From assembly GCF_932526225.1 (NCBI RefSeq), contig NC_064046.1:5319306-5383305 (forward strand): a stretch of 64,000 bases of DNA. Direction: 5' to 3'. The notes beneath the pieces are model-generated. The model was not told the DNA's origin. It ran no database searches and worked only from the letters and a program-made list of their open reading frames with translations. The position numbers and the translations under genes were made by a program. The DNA comes from Nematostella vectensis (lineage: Eukaryota; Cnidaria; Anthozoa; Actiniaria; Edwardsiidae). The first letter of the stretch is position 1; each line of letters opens with the position of its first letter. Positions 46,236 to 57,317 of this stretch are shown one piece after another.

Positions 46236-46308
46236 GGCCTTGTGGCCCAATGGATAAGGCGCCTGACTACGGATCAGGAGATTCCAGGTTCGAGTCCTGG
46301 CAGGGTCG
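46236..46308 (+). tRNA. tRNA-Arg(ACG), GGCC type
   Basis: Consensus copy. Confidence 0.9.
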
Positions 46309-46546
46309 CTGATTTTTGACTCCTTCTTTTGAATCGGCGAATTGCGTCTGCCAACGTAATGTACTATTTTCCAAATTCTACGTCAACATCGGCCTTGAGG
46401 CCCAATGGATAAGGCGCCTGACTACGAATCAGAAGATTCCAGGTTCGAGTCCTGGCAGGGTCGCTGATTTTTTTGCTCGTTCTTTTGAATCGGCGATTTG
46501 CGTCTGCCAACGTGATGTACTAAGTTCGAAATACTATGTCAACATC

Positions 46547-46619
46547 GGCCTTGTGGCCCAATGGATAAGGCGCCTGACTAAGGATCAGGAGATTCCAGGT
46601 TCGAGTCCTGGCAGGGTCG
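46547..46619 (+). tRNA. tRNA-like gene with AAG anticodon
   Basis: Otherwise perfect consensus: all stems, both boxes, T33 and G73 intact, with only C35 to A. It would read CUU (Leu) on an Arg body that has lost the C35 arginine element. There is no long variable arm as in a true tRNA-Leu. Confidence 0.75.
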
Positions 46620-46838
46620 CTGATTTTTTTACTCGTTCTTTTGAATCGGCGATTTGCTTCTGCCAACGTGATGTACTAAGTTCGAAATACTATGTCAACG
46701 TCGGCCTTGTGGCCCAATGGATATGGCGTCTGACTACGGATCAGGAGATTCCAGGTTCGAGTCCTGGCAGGGTCGCTGATTTTTGCCTCCTTCTTTTGAA
46801 TTTGCGAATTGCGTCTGCCAACGTAATGTACTAAAATC

Positions 46839-46911
46839 GGCCTTGTGGCCCAATGGATAAGGCGCCTGACTACGGATCAGGAGATTCCAGGTTCGAGTCC
46901 TGGCAGGGTCG
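46839..46911 (+). tRNA. tRNA-Arg(ACG), shortened 5' flank
   Basis: Consensus gene, but the flank reads GTACTAAAATCGGCC: 19 bp between two ATCG motifs have been lost compared with 43935. The GTACTAA block is therefore only about 12 nt from the gene. Confidence 0.9.
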
Positions 46912-47149
46912 CTGATTTTTGTACTCGTTCTTTTGAATCGGCGATTTGCTTCTGCCAACGTGATGTACTAAGTTCGAAATACTATGTCAACGTCGGCCTT
47001 GTGGCCCAATGGATATGGCGTCTGACTACGGATCAGGAGATTCCAGGTTCGAGTCCTGGCAGGGTCGCTGATTTTTGCCTCGTTCTTTTGAATCGGCGAT
47101 TTGCGTCTGCCAACGTGATGTACTAAGTTCGAAATACTACGTCAACGTC

Positions 47150-47222
47150 GGCCTTGTGGCCCAATGGATAAGGCGCCTGACTACGGATCAGGAGATTCCA
47201 GGTTCGAGTCCTGGCAGGGTCG
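47150..47222 (+). tRNA. tRNA-Arg(ACG), GGCC type
   Basis: Consensus copy. Confidence 0.9.
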
Positions 47223-47304
47223 CTGATTTTTGCCTACTTCTTTTGAATCGCCGAATTGCGTCTGCCAACGTAATGTACTATATTCGAAATTCTACGTCAA
47301 CATC

Positions 47305-47377
47305 GGCCTTGAGGCCCAATGGATAAGGCGCCTGACTACGGATCAGGAGATTCCAGGTTCGAGTCCTGGCAGGGTCG
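47305..47377 (+). tRNA. tRNA-Arg(ACG), A8 variant
   Basis: Consensus except T8 to A; kin at 50686 and 51600. Confidence 0.72.
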
Positions 47378-47459
47378 CTGATTTTTGCCTACTTCTTTTG
47401 AATCGCCGAATTGCGTCTGCCAACGTAATGTACTATATTCGAAATTCTACGTCAACATC

Positions 47460-47532
47460 GGCCTTGTGGCCCAATGGATAAGGCGCCTGACCTCGGATCA
47501 GGAGATTCCAGGTTCGAGTCCTGGCAGGGTCG
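47460..47532 (+). tRNA. tRNA-like gene with TCG anticodon, otherwise intact
   Basis: Loop CCTCGGA: anticodon TCG, which also means Arg (CGA), but with C in place of the nearly invariant T33. All stems, both boxes and G73 are standard. Confidence 0.78.
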
Positions 47533-47770
47533 CTGATTTTTGCCTCGTTCTTTTGAATCGGCGATTTGCGTCTGCCAACGTGATGTACTAAGTTCGAAAT
47601 ACTATGTCAACATCGGCCTTGTGGCCCAATGGATAAGGCGCCTGACTACGGATCAGGAGATTCCAGGTTCGAGTCCTGGCACGGTCGCTGATTTTTTTAC
47701 TCGTTCTTTTGAATCGACGATTTGCGTCTGCCAACGTGATGTACTAAGTTCGAAATACTATGTCAACGTC

Positions 47771-47843
47771 GGCCTTGTGGCCAAATGGATAAGGCGCCTG
47801 ACTACGGATCAGGAGATTCCAGGTTCGAGTCCTGGCAGGGTCG
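47771..47843 (+). tRNA. tRNA-Arg(ACG), A13 variant
   Basis: As 42008-42080. Confidence 0.82.
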
Positions 47844-48420
47844 CTGATTTTTGCCTCGTTTTTTTGAATCGGCGATTTGCGTCTGCCAACGTGATGTACT
47901 AAGTTCGAAATACTACGTCAACGTCGGCCTTGTGGCCCAATGGATAAGGCGCCTGACTACGGATCAGGAGATTCCAGGTTCGAGTCCTGGCAGGGTCTCT
48001 GATTTTTGCTTCCTTCTTTTCTATCCTGATCCTTGGCATAAAAATTTTACTCCTGGCGATTTGCGTATGCCAATGGGACGTACTAAGTTCGAGAATTTAC
48101 TTCAATGTCGGCCTTGTGGCCCAATGGATAAGGCGCCTGACCTCGGATCAGGAGATTCCAATTTCGAGTGCTGTCAGGGTCGCTGATTTTTGCCTCGTTC
48201 TTTTGAATCGGCAATTTGCGTCTGCCAACGTGATGTACTAAGTTCGAAATACTATGTCAACATCGGCCTTGTGGCCCAATGGATAAGGCGCCTGACTACG
48301 GATCAGGAGATTCCAGGTTCGAGTCCTGGCATGGTCGCTGATTTTTTTACTCGTTCTTTTGAATCGACGATTTGCGTCTGCCAACGTGATGTACTAAGTT
48401 CGAAATACTATGTCGACGTC

Positions 48421-48493
48421 GGCCTTGTGGCCAAATGGATAAGGCGCCTGACTACTGAACAGGAGATTCCAGGTTCGGGTCCTGGCAGGGTCG
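48421..48493 (+). tRNA. tRNA-like copy with ACT anticodon
   Basis: Loop CTACTGA gives ACT (Ser AGU) by G36 to T. The stem is damaged (CCTGA/ACAGG) and the T loop is TTCGGGT. Its partner at 52716 has stem CCTAA/TCAGG. Likely pseudogenes. Confidence 0.6.
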
Positions 48494-48575
48494 CTGATTT
48501 TTGCCTCCTTCTTTTGAATCGGCGAATTGCGTCTGCCAACGTAATGTACTAAGCTTGAAATACTATGTCAACGTC

Positions 48576-48648
48576 GGCCTTGTGGCCCAATGGATAAGGC
48601 GTCTGACTACGGATCAGGAGATTCCAGGTTCGAGTCCTGGCAGGGTCG
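48576..48648 (+). tRNA. tRNA-Arg(ACG), TCTGA stem
   Basis: Fully paired; T-run interrupted downstream (GATTTGTG). Confidence 0.9.
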
Positions 48649-49380
48649 CTGATTTGTGCCTCCTTCTTTTGAATCGGCGAATTGCGTCTGCCAACGTAAT
48701 GTACTATATTCGAAATTCTGCGTCAACATCGGCCTTGTGGCCCAATGGATAAGGTGCCTGACTACGGATCAGGAGATTCCAGGTTCGAGTCCTGGCAGGG
48801 TCTCTGATTTTTGCTTCCTTCTTTTCTATCCTGATCCTTGGCATAAAAATTTTACTCCTGGCGATTTGCGTCTGCCAATGGGACGTACTAAGTTCGAGAA
48901 TTTACTTCAACGTCGGCCTTGTGGCCCAATGGATAAGGCGCCTGACCTCGGATCAGGAGATTCCAGGTTCGAGTGCTGGCAGGGTCGCTGATTTTTGCCT
49001 CGTTCTTTTGAATCGGCGATTTGCGTCTGCCAACGTGATGTACTAAGTTCGAAATACTATGTCAACATCGGCCTTGTGGCCCAATGGATAAGGCGCCTGA
49101 CTACGGATCAGGAGATTCCAGGTTCGAGTCCTGGCATGGTCGCTGAATTTTTTACTCGTTTTTTTGAATCGACGATTTGCGTCTGCCAACGTGATGTACT
49201 AAGTTCGAAATACTATGTCAACGTCGGCCTTGTGACCAAATGGATAAGGCGCCTGACTACGGATCAGGAGATTCCAGGTTCGAGTCCTGGCTGGGTCGCT
49301 GATTTTTGCCACGTTCTTTTGAATCGGCGATTTGCGTCTGCCAACGTGATGTACTAAGTTCGAAATACTACGTCAACGTC

Positions 49381-49453
49381 GGCCTTGTGGCCCAATGGAT
49401 AAGGCGCCTGACTACGGATCAGGAGATTCCAGGTTCGAGTCCTGGCAGGGTCG
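49381..49453 (+). tRNA. tRNA-Arg(ACG), GGCC type
   Basis: Consensus copy; +4,295 partner of 45086. Confidence 0.9.
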
Positions 49454-50530
49454 CTGATTTTTGCCTACTTCTTTTGAATCGCCGAATTGCGTCTGCCAAC
49501 GTAATGTACTATATTCGAAATTCTACGTCAACATCGGCCTTGAGGCCCAATGGATAAGGCGCCTGACTACGGATCAGGAGATTCTAGGTTCGATTCCTTG
49601 CAGGATCGCTGATTTTTGCTTCCTTCTTCTTAATCGTGATAATTTTGTTTGCTGTTCGTCTTTTCTATGATGTAGTGTATAATTTTCCTTATTCGAGTCC
49701 CGGCAGGGTCCATGTCTTTGCATAATATTTGATGTTAACGCTATTTGTTTCACGCGAGGTGATTTACTTATTCCAAAATTACAACATTAATCTCAGCCCT
49801 GTGGCCCAATATAAACGACGCCTGACTACGGATCAGGAGATTCAGTAACATCAGCCCTATGGCCCAATGGATAAGTCGCCTGAATAGGGATCAGTAGATT
49901 CGAGGTTAAAGTCCTGGCAGGGTCTCTGATTTTTGCTTCCTTCTTCTCTATCCTGATCCTTGGCATAATAATTTTACTCCTGGCGATTTGCGTCTGGCAA
50001 TGTGACGTACTAAGTTTGAGATACTACTTTAACGTCGGCCTTGTGGCCCAATGGATAAGGCGCCTGACTACGGATCAGGAGATTCCAGGTTCGAGTCCTG
50101 GCAGGGTCTCTGATTTTTGCTTCCTTCTTTTCTATCCTGATCCTTGGCATAAAAATTTTACTCCTGGCGATTTGCGTCTGCCAATGGGACGTACTAAGTT
50201 CGAGAATTTACTTCAAACACGGCCTTGTGGCCCAATGGATAAGGCGCCTGACCTCGGATCAGGAGATTCCAGGTTCGAGTGCTGGCAGGGTCTCTGATTT
50301 TTGCCTCGTTCTTTTGAATCGACGATTTGCGTCTGCCAACGTGATGTACTAAGTTCGAAATACTATGTCAACGTCGGCCTTGTGGCCCAATGGATAAGGC
50401 GCCTGACCTCGGATCAGGAGATTCCAGGTTCGAGTCCTGGCAGGGTCCCTGATTTTTGCCTCGTTCTTTTGAATCGGCGATTTGCGTCTGCCAGCGTGAT
50501 GTACTAAGTTCGAAATACTACGTCAACGTC

Positions 50531-50603
50531 GGCCTTGTGGCCCAATGGATAAGGCGCCTGACTACGGATCAGGAGATTCCAGGTTCGAGTCCTGGCAGGG
50601 TCG
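50531..50603 (+). tRNA. tRNA-Arg(ACG), GGCC type
   Basis: Consensus copy; partner of 46236. Confidence 0.9.
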
Positions 50604-50685
50604 CTGATTTTTGACTCCTTCTTTTGAATCGGCGAATTGCGTCTGCCAACGTAATGTACTATATTCCAAATTCTACGTCAACATC

Positions 50686-50758
50686 GGCCTTGAGGCCCAA
50701 TGGATAAGGCGCCTGACTACGGATCAGGAGATTCCAGGTTCGAGTCCTGGCAGGGTCG
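50686..50758 (+). tRNA. tRNA-Arg(ACG), A8 variant
   Basis: Consensus except T8 to A. Confidence 0.72.
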
Positions 50759-50841
50759 CTGATTTTTTTGCTCGTTCTTTTGAATCGGCGATTTGCGTCT
50801 GCCAACGTGATGTACTAAGTTCGAAATACTATGTCAACATC

Positions 50842-50914
50842 GGCCTTGTGGCCCAATGGATAAGGCGCCTGACTAAGGATCAGGAGATTCCAGGTTCGAG
50901 TCCTGGCAGGGTCG
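50842..50914 (+). tRNA. tRNA-like gene with AAG anticodon
   Basis: Same sequence as 46547-46619, so the change predates the 4,295-bp duplication. Confidence 0.75.
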
Positions 50915-51133
50915 CTGATTTTTTTACTCGTTCTTTTGAATCGGCGATTTGCTTCTGCCAACGTGATGTACTAAGTTCGAAATACTATGTCAACGTCGGC
51001 CTTGTGGCCCAATGGATATGGCGTCTGACTACGGATCAGGAGATTCCAGGTTCGAGTCCTGGCAGGGTCGCTGATTTTTGCCTCCTTCTTTTGAATCGGC
51101 GAATTGCGTCTGCCAACGTAATGTACTAAAATC

Positions 51134-51206
51134 GGCCTTGTGGCCCAATGGATAAGGCGCCTGACTACGGATCAGGAGATTCCAGGTTCGAGTCCTGGCA
51201 GGGTCG
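51134..51206 (+). tRNA. tRNA-Arg(ACG), shortened 5' flank
   Basis: Partner of 46839-46911 with the same 19-bp upstream deletion. Confidence 0.9.
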
Positions 51207-51599
51207 CTGATTTTTTTACTCGTTCTTTTGAATCGGCGATTTGCTTCTGCCAACGTGATGTACTAAGTTCGAAATACTATGTCAACGTCGGCCTTGTGGC
51301 CCAATGGATATGGCGTCTGACTACGGATCAGGAGATTCCAGGTTCGAGTCCTGGCAGGGTCGCTGATTTTTGCCTCGTTCTTTTGAATCGGCGATTTGCG
51401 TCTGCCAACGTGATGTACTAAGTTCGAAATACTACGTCAACGTCGGCCTTGTGGCCCAATGGATAAGGCGCCTGACTACGGATCAGGAGATTCCAGGTTC
51501 GAGTCCTGGCAGGGTGGCTGATTTTTGCCTACTTCTTTTGAATCGCCGAATTGCGTCTGCCAACGTAATGTACTATATTCGAAATTCTACGTCAACATC

Positions 51600-51672
51600 G
51601 GCCTTGAGGCCCAATGGATAAGGCGCCTGACTACGGATCAGGAGATTCCAGGTTCGAGTCCTGGCAGGGTCG
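51600..51672 (+). tRNA. tRNA-Arg(ACG), A8 variant
   Basis: Consensus except T8 to A. Confidence 0.72.
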
Positions 51673-51754
51673 CTGATTTTTGCCTACTTCTTTTGAATCG
51701 CCGAATTGCGTCTGCCAACGTAATGTACTATATTCGAAATTCTACGTCAATATC

Positions 51755-51827
51755 GGCCTTGTGGCCCAATGGATAAGGCGCCTGACCTCGGATCAGGAGA
51801 TTCCAGGTTCGAGTCCTGGCAGGGTCG
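51755..51827 (+). tRNA. tRNA-like gene with TCG anticodon, otherwise intact
   Basis: Partner of 47460-47532 with an identical loop. Confidence 0.78.
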
Positions 51828-52065
51828 CTGATTTTTGCCTCGTTCTTTTGAATCGGCGATTTGCGTCTGCCAACGTGATGTACTAAGTTCGAAATACTAT
51901 GTCAACATCGGCCTTGTGGCCCAATGGATAAGGCGCCTGACTACGGATCAGGAGATTCCAGGTTCGAGTCCTGGCATGGTCGCTGATTTTTTTACTCGTT
52001 CTTTTGAATCGACGATTTGCGTCTGCCAACGTGATGTACTAAGTTCGAAATACTATGTCAACGTC

Positions 52066-52138
52066 GGCCTTGTGGCCAAATGGATAAGGCGCCTGACTAC
52101 GGATCAGGAGATTCCAGGTTCGAGTCCTGGCAGGGTCG
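52066..52138 (+). tRNA. tRNA-Arg(ACG), A13 variant
   Basis: Partner of 47771-47843. Confidence 0.82.
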
Positions 52139-52870
52139 CTGATTTTTGCCTCGTTCTTTTGAATCGGCGATTTGCGTCTGCCAACGTGATGTACTAAGTT
52201 CGAAATACTACGTCAACGTCGGCCTTGTGGCCCAATGGATAAGGCGCCTGACTACGGATCAGGAGATTCCAGGTTCGAGTCCTGGCAGGGTCTCTGATTT
52301 TTGCTTCCTTCTTTTCTATCCTGATCCTTGGCATAAAAATTTTACTCCTGGCGATTTGCGTATGCCAATGGGACGTACTAAGTTCGAGAATTTACTTCAA
52401 TGTCGGCCTTGTGGCCCAATGGATAAGGCGCCTGACCTCGGATCAGGAGATTCTAATTTCGAGTGCTGGCAGGGTCGCTGATTTTTGCCTCGTTCTTTTG
52501 AATCGGCAATTTGCGTCTGCCAACGTGATGTACTAAGTTCGAAATACTATGTCAACATCGGCCTTGTGGCCCAATGGATGAGGCGCCTGACTACGGATCA
52601 GGAGATTCCAGGTTCGAGTCCTGGCATGGTCGCTGATTTTTTTACTCGTTCTTTTGAATCGACGATTTGCGTCTACCAACGTGATGTACTAAGTTCGAAA
52701 TACTATGTCGACGTCGGCCTTGTGGCCAAATGGATAAGGCGCCTAACTACTGATCAGGAGATTCCAGGTTCGGGTCCTGGCAAGGTCGCTGATTTTTGCC
52801 TCCTTCTTTTGAATCGGCGAATTGCGTCTGCCAACGTAATGTACTAAGCTTGAAATACTATGTCAACGTC

Positions 52871-52943
52871 GGCCTTGTGGCCCAATGGATAAGGCGTCTG
52901 ACTACGGATCAGGAGATTCCAGGTTCGAGTCCTGGCAGGGTCG
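52871..52943 (+). tRNA. tRNA-Arg(ACG), TCTGA stem
   Basis: Fully paired; shared by the 4,295-, 12,508- and 2,730-bp-offset blocks. Confidence 0.9.
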
Positions 52944-53025
52944 CTGATTTGTGCCTCCTTCTTTTGAATCGGCGAATTGCGTCTGCCAACGTAATGTACT
53001 CAAATCGAAATACTACGTCAAGATC

Positions 53026-53098
53026 GGCCTTGTGGCCCAATGGATAAGGCGCCTGACTACGGATCAGGAGATTCCAGGTTCGAGTCCTGGCAGGGTCG
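53026..53098 (+). tRNA. tRNA-Arg(ACG), GGCC type
   Basis: Consensus copy. Confidence 0.9.
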
Positions 53099-54203
53099 CT
53101 GATTTTTGTCTCGTTCTTTTGAATCGGCGATTTGGGTCTGCCAACGTGATGTACTAAGTTCGAAATAATACGTCAACGTCGGACTTCTGGCCCAATGGAT
53201 AAGGCGCCTGACCACGGATCAGGAGATTCCAGGTTCGAGTCCTGGCAGGGTAGCTGATTTTTGCCTCCTTCTTTTGAATCGGCAAATTGCGTCTGCCAAC
53301 GTATATTACTAAGTTCGAAATACTACGTCGACATCGGCCCTGTTGCCCAATGGATAAGGCGCCTGACTACGGATCAGGAGATTCTAGGTTCGATTCCTGG
53401 CAGGATCGCTGATTTTTGCTTCCTTCTTCTTAATCGTGATAATTTTGTTTGCTGTTCTCCTTTATATGATGTAGTGTATAATTTTCCTTATTCGAGTCCC
53501 GGCAGGGTCCATGTCTTTGCATAATATTTGATGTCAACGCTATTTGTTTCACGCGAGGTGATTTACTTATTCCAAAATTACAACATTAACCTCAGCCCTG
53601 TGGCCCAATATAAACGACGCCTGACTACGGATCAGGAGATTCCGTAACATCAGCCCTATGGCCCAATGGATAAGTCGCCTGAATAAGGATCAGGAGATTC
53701 GAGGTTAGAGTCCTGGCAGGGTCTCTGATTTTTTCTTCCTTCTTTTCTATCCTGATCCTTGGCATAATAATTTTACTCCTGGCGATTTGCGTCTGGCAAT
53801 GTGACGTACTAAGTTCGAAATAATACTTTAACGTCGGCCCTATGGCCCAATGGATAAGGCGCCTGAGTACGGATCAGGAGATTCGAGGTTAGAGTCGTGG
53901 CAGGGTCTCTGATTTTTACTTCCTTCTTTTCTATCCTGATCCTTGGCATAATAATTTTACTCATGGCGATTTGCGTCTAGCAATGTGACGTACTAAGTTC
54001 GAAATACTACTTCAACGTCGGCCTTGTGGCCCAATGGATAAGGCGCCTGACTACGGATCAGGAGATTCGAGGTTAGAGTCGTGGCAGGGTCTCTGATTTT
54101 TGCTTCCTTCTTTTCTATCCTGATCCTTGGCATAATAATTTTACTCCTGGCGATTTGCGTCTGCCAATGGGACGTACTAAGTTCGAGAATTTACTTCAAC
54201 GTC

Positions 54204-54276
54204 GGCCTTGTGGCCCAATGGATAAGGCGCCTGACTACGGATCAGGAGATTCCAGGTTCGAGTCCTGGCAGGGTCG
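54204..54276 (+). tRNA. tRNA-Arg(ACG), GGCC type
   Basis: Consensus copy where the related blocks carry a TCG copy (41697, 56934). Confidence 0.9.
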
Positions 54277-54358
54277 CTGATTTTTGCCTCGTTCTTTTGA
54301 ATCGGCGATTTGCGTCTGCCAACGTGATGTACTAAGTTCGAAATACTACGTCAACATC

Positions 54359-54431
54359 GGCCTTGGGGCCCAATGGATAAGGCGCCTGACTACGGATCAG
54401 GAGATTCCAGGTTCGAGTCCTGGCAGGGTCG
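54359..54431 (+). tRNA. tRNA-Arg(ACG), G8 variant
   Basis: Consensus except T8 to G. Confidence 0.72.
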
Positions 54432-54513
54432 CTGATTTTTGCCTCCTTCTTTTGAATCGGCGAATTGCGTCTGCCAACGTAATGTACTATATTCGAAATT
54501 CTACGTCAACATC

Positions 54514-54586
54514 GGCCTTGTGGCCCAATGGATAAGGCGCCTGACTACGGATCAGGAGATGCCAGGTTCGAGTCCTGGCAGGGTCG
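54514..54586 (+). tRNA. tRNA-Arg(ACG), variable loop AGATG
   Basis: All stems paired. Confidence 0.8.
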
Positions 54587-54669
54587 CTGATTTTTTTACT
54601 CGTTCTTTTGAATCGGCGATTTGCGTCTGCCAACGTGATGTACTGAGTTCGAAATACTATGTCAAGGTC

Positions 54670-54742
54670 GGCCTTGTGGCGCAATGGATAAGGCGCCTGA
54701 CTACGGATCAGGAGATTCCAGGTTCGAGTCTTGGCAGGGTCG
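54670..54742 (+). tRNA. tRNA-Arg(ACG), GCGC A box
   Basis: TGGCGCAATGG A box; one G-T wobble in the T stem (CTTGG); G73. Confidence 0.75.
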
Positions 54743-55600
54743 CTGGTTTTGCCTCGATTTTTTCTTATAGTGATTATTTCGATTTCTGTTAGTCTTTTCT
54801 ATGATGTAAAGTATAATTTTTCAGGTTAAAGTGCTGGTAGGGTCGCCGTCTTTGTATAATATTTTGGGCTATTTGCTACGGGCAATGTGACGTACTAATT
54901 ACAAGTTTACAACAGTAACCTCGGCCCTGTGGCCCAATGGATAAGTGGCCTTACTACGGATCAGGAGATTCGAGGTTAGAGTCCTGGCAGGGTCTCTGAT
55001 TTTTGCTTCCTTCTTTTCTATCCTGATCCTTGGCATAATAATTTTACTTCTGCCGATTTGCGTCTGCAAATGTGACGTACTAAGTTCGAAGATTTACTTC
55101 AACGTCGGCCTTGTGGCCCAATGGATAAGGCGCCTGACTACGGATCAGGAGATTCCAGGTTCGAGTCCTGGCAGGGTCTCTGATTTTTGCTTCCTTCTTT
55201 TCTATCCTGATCCTTGGCATAACAATTTTACTTCTGCCGATTTGCGTCTGCCAATGTGACGTACTAAGTTTGAGAATTTACTTCAACGTCGGCCTTGTGG
55301 CCCAATGGATAAGGCGCCTGACTACGGATCAGGAGATTCCAGGTTCTAGTCCTGGCAGGGTCGCTGATTTTTGCCTCGTTCTTTTGAATCGGCGATTTGC
55401 GTCTGCCAACGTGATGTACTAAGTTCGAAATACTACGTCGACGTCGGCCTTGGGGCCCAATGTATAAGGCGCCTGACTACGGATCAGGAGACTCCAAGTT
55501 CGGGTCCTGGCAGGGTCGCTGATTTTTGCCTCCTTCTTTTGAATCGGCGAATTGCGTCTGCCAACGTAATGTACTAAGCTTGAAATACTATGTCAACGTG

Positions 55601-55673
55601 GGCCTTGTGGCCCAATGGATAAGGCGTCTGACTACGGATCAGGAGATTCCAGGTTCGAGTCCTGGCAGGGTCG
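55601..55673 (+). tRNA. tRNA-Arg(ACG), TCTGA stem
   Basis: Fully paired; T-run interrupted downstream. Confidence 0.9.
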
Positions 55674-55755
55674 CTGATTTGTGCCTCCTTCTTTTGAATC
55701 GGCGAATTGCGTCTGCCAACGTAATGTACTCAAATCGAAATACTACGTCAAGATC

Positions 55756-55828
55756 GGCCTTGTGGCCCAATGGATAAGGCGCCTGACTACGGATCAGGAG
55801 ATTCCAGGTTCGAGTCCTGGCAGGGTCG
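55756..55828 (+). tRNA. tRNA-Arg(ACG), GGCC type
   Basis: Consensus copy. Confidence 0.9.
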
Positions 55829-56933
55829 CTGATTTTTGTCTCGTTCTTTTGAATCGGCGATTTGGGTCTGCCAACGTGATGTACTAAGTTCGAAATACTA
55901 CGTCAACGTCGGACTTCTGGCCCAATGGATAAGGCGCCTGACCACGGATCAGGAGATTCCAGGTTCGAGTCCTGGCAGGGTAGCTGATTTTTGCCTCCTT
56001 CTTTTGAATCGGCGAATTGCGACTGCCAACGTATATTACTAAGTTCGAAATACTACGTCGACATCGGCCCTGTTGCCCAATCGATAAGGCGCCTGACTAC
56101 GGATCAGGAGATTCTAGGTTCGATTCCTGGCAGGATCGCTGATTTTTGCTTCCTTCTTCTTAATCGTGATAATTTTGTTTGCTGTTCTCCTTTATATGAT
56201 GTAGTGTATAATTTTCCTTATTCGAGTCCCGGCAGTGTCCCTGTCTTTGCATAATATTTGATGTCAACGCTATTTGTTTCACGCGAGGTGATTTACTTAT
56301 TCCAAAATTACAACATTAACCTCAGCCCTGTGGCCCAATATAAACGACGCCTGACTACGGATCAGGAGATTCCGTAACATCAGCCCTATGGCCCAATGGA
56401 TAAGTCGCCTGAATAGGGATCAGGAGATTCGAGGTTAGAGTCCTGGCAGGGTCTCTGATTTTTTCTTCCTTCTTTTCTATCCTGATCCTTGGCATAATAA
56501 TTTTACTCCTGGCGATTTGCGTCTGGCAATGTGACGTACTAAGTTCGAAATAATACTTTAACGTCGGCCCTATGGCCCAATGGATAAGGCGCCTGACTAC
56601 GGATCAGGAGATTCGAGGTTAGAGTCGTGGCAGGGTCTCTGATTTTTGCTTCCTTCTTTTCTATCCTGATCCTTGGCATAATAATTTTACTCATGCCGAT
56701 TTGCGTCTAGCAATGTGACGTACTAAGTTCGAAATACTACTTCAACGTCGGTCTTGTGGCCCAATGGATAAGGCGGCTGACTACGGATCAGGAGATTCGA
56801 GGTTAGAGTCGTGGCAGGGTCTCTGATTTTTATTTCCATCTTTTATATCCTGATCCTTGGCATAAAAATTTTACTGCTGGTGATTTGCGTCTGCCAATGG
56901 GACGTACTAAGTTCGAGAATTTACTTCAACGTC

Positions 56934-57006
56934 GGCCTTGTGGCCCAATGGATAAGGCGCCTGACCTCGGATCAGGAGATTCCAGGTTCGAGTCCTGGCA
57001 GGGTCG
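56934..57006 (+). tRNA. tRNA-like gene with TCG anticodon, otherwise intact
   Basis: Third clean TCG copy, here in the 2.6-kb block; the related 41697 has a damaged T stem. Confidence 0.78.
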
Positions 57007-57088
57007 CTTATTTTTGCCTCGTTCTTTTGAATCGGCGATTTGCGTCTGCCAACGTGATGTACTAAGTTCGAAATACTATGTCAACGTC

Positions 57089-57161
57089 GGCCTTGTGGCC
57101 CAATAGATAAGGCGCCTGACTACGGATCAGGAGATTCCAGGTTCGAGTCCTGGCAGGGTCG
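57089..57161 (+). tRNA. tRNA-Arg(ACG), D-loop G to A variant
   Basis: CAATAGATAA changes one of the conserved GG pair that contacts the T loop; otherwise consensus. Confidence 0.68.
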
Positions 57162-57244
57162 CTGATTTTTTTACTCGTTCTTTTGAATCGGCGATTTGCG
57201 TCTGCCAACGTGATGTACTAAGTTCGAAATACTATGTCAACGTC

Positions 57245-57317
57245 GGCCTTGTGGCCCAATGGATAAGGCGTCTGACTACGGATCAGGAGATTCCAGGTTC
57301 GAGTCCTGGCAGGGTCG
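57245..57317 (+). tRNA. tRNA-Arg(ACG), TCTGA stem
   Basis: Fully paired, with an intact T5 terminator, unlike most TCTGA copies. Confidence 0.9.

Larger units (their letters stand above)
44470..48764 (+). repeat. 4,295-bp tandem duplication, first copy
   Basis: All tRNA-like copies from 44620 to 48576 recur 4,295 bp later. Edges lie within the tRNAs at 44436, 48731 and 53026 and are approximate. Confidence 0.92.
48765..53059 (+). repeat. 4,295-bp tandem duplication, second copy
   Basis: Near-identical to the first copy. Private differences inside genes include 46391 (loop CTACGAA) against 50686 (CTACGGA), and 51445 (GGGTGG acceptor end) against 47150 (consensus). Confidence 0.92.
52871..54160 (+). 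repeat. 1.3-kb block (partners 40363 and 55601)
   Basis: tRNAs 52871, 53026, 53181, 53336, 53652 and 53836 match 40363-41328 at 12,508 bp and 55601-56566 at 2,730 bp. Confidence 0.87.
54439..57007 (+). repeat. 2.6-kb block, second copy
   Basis: Partner of 39201-41770. Includes the third copy of the 1,242-bp unit. Confidence 0.88.
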
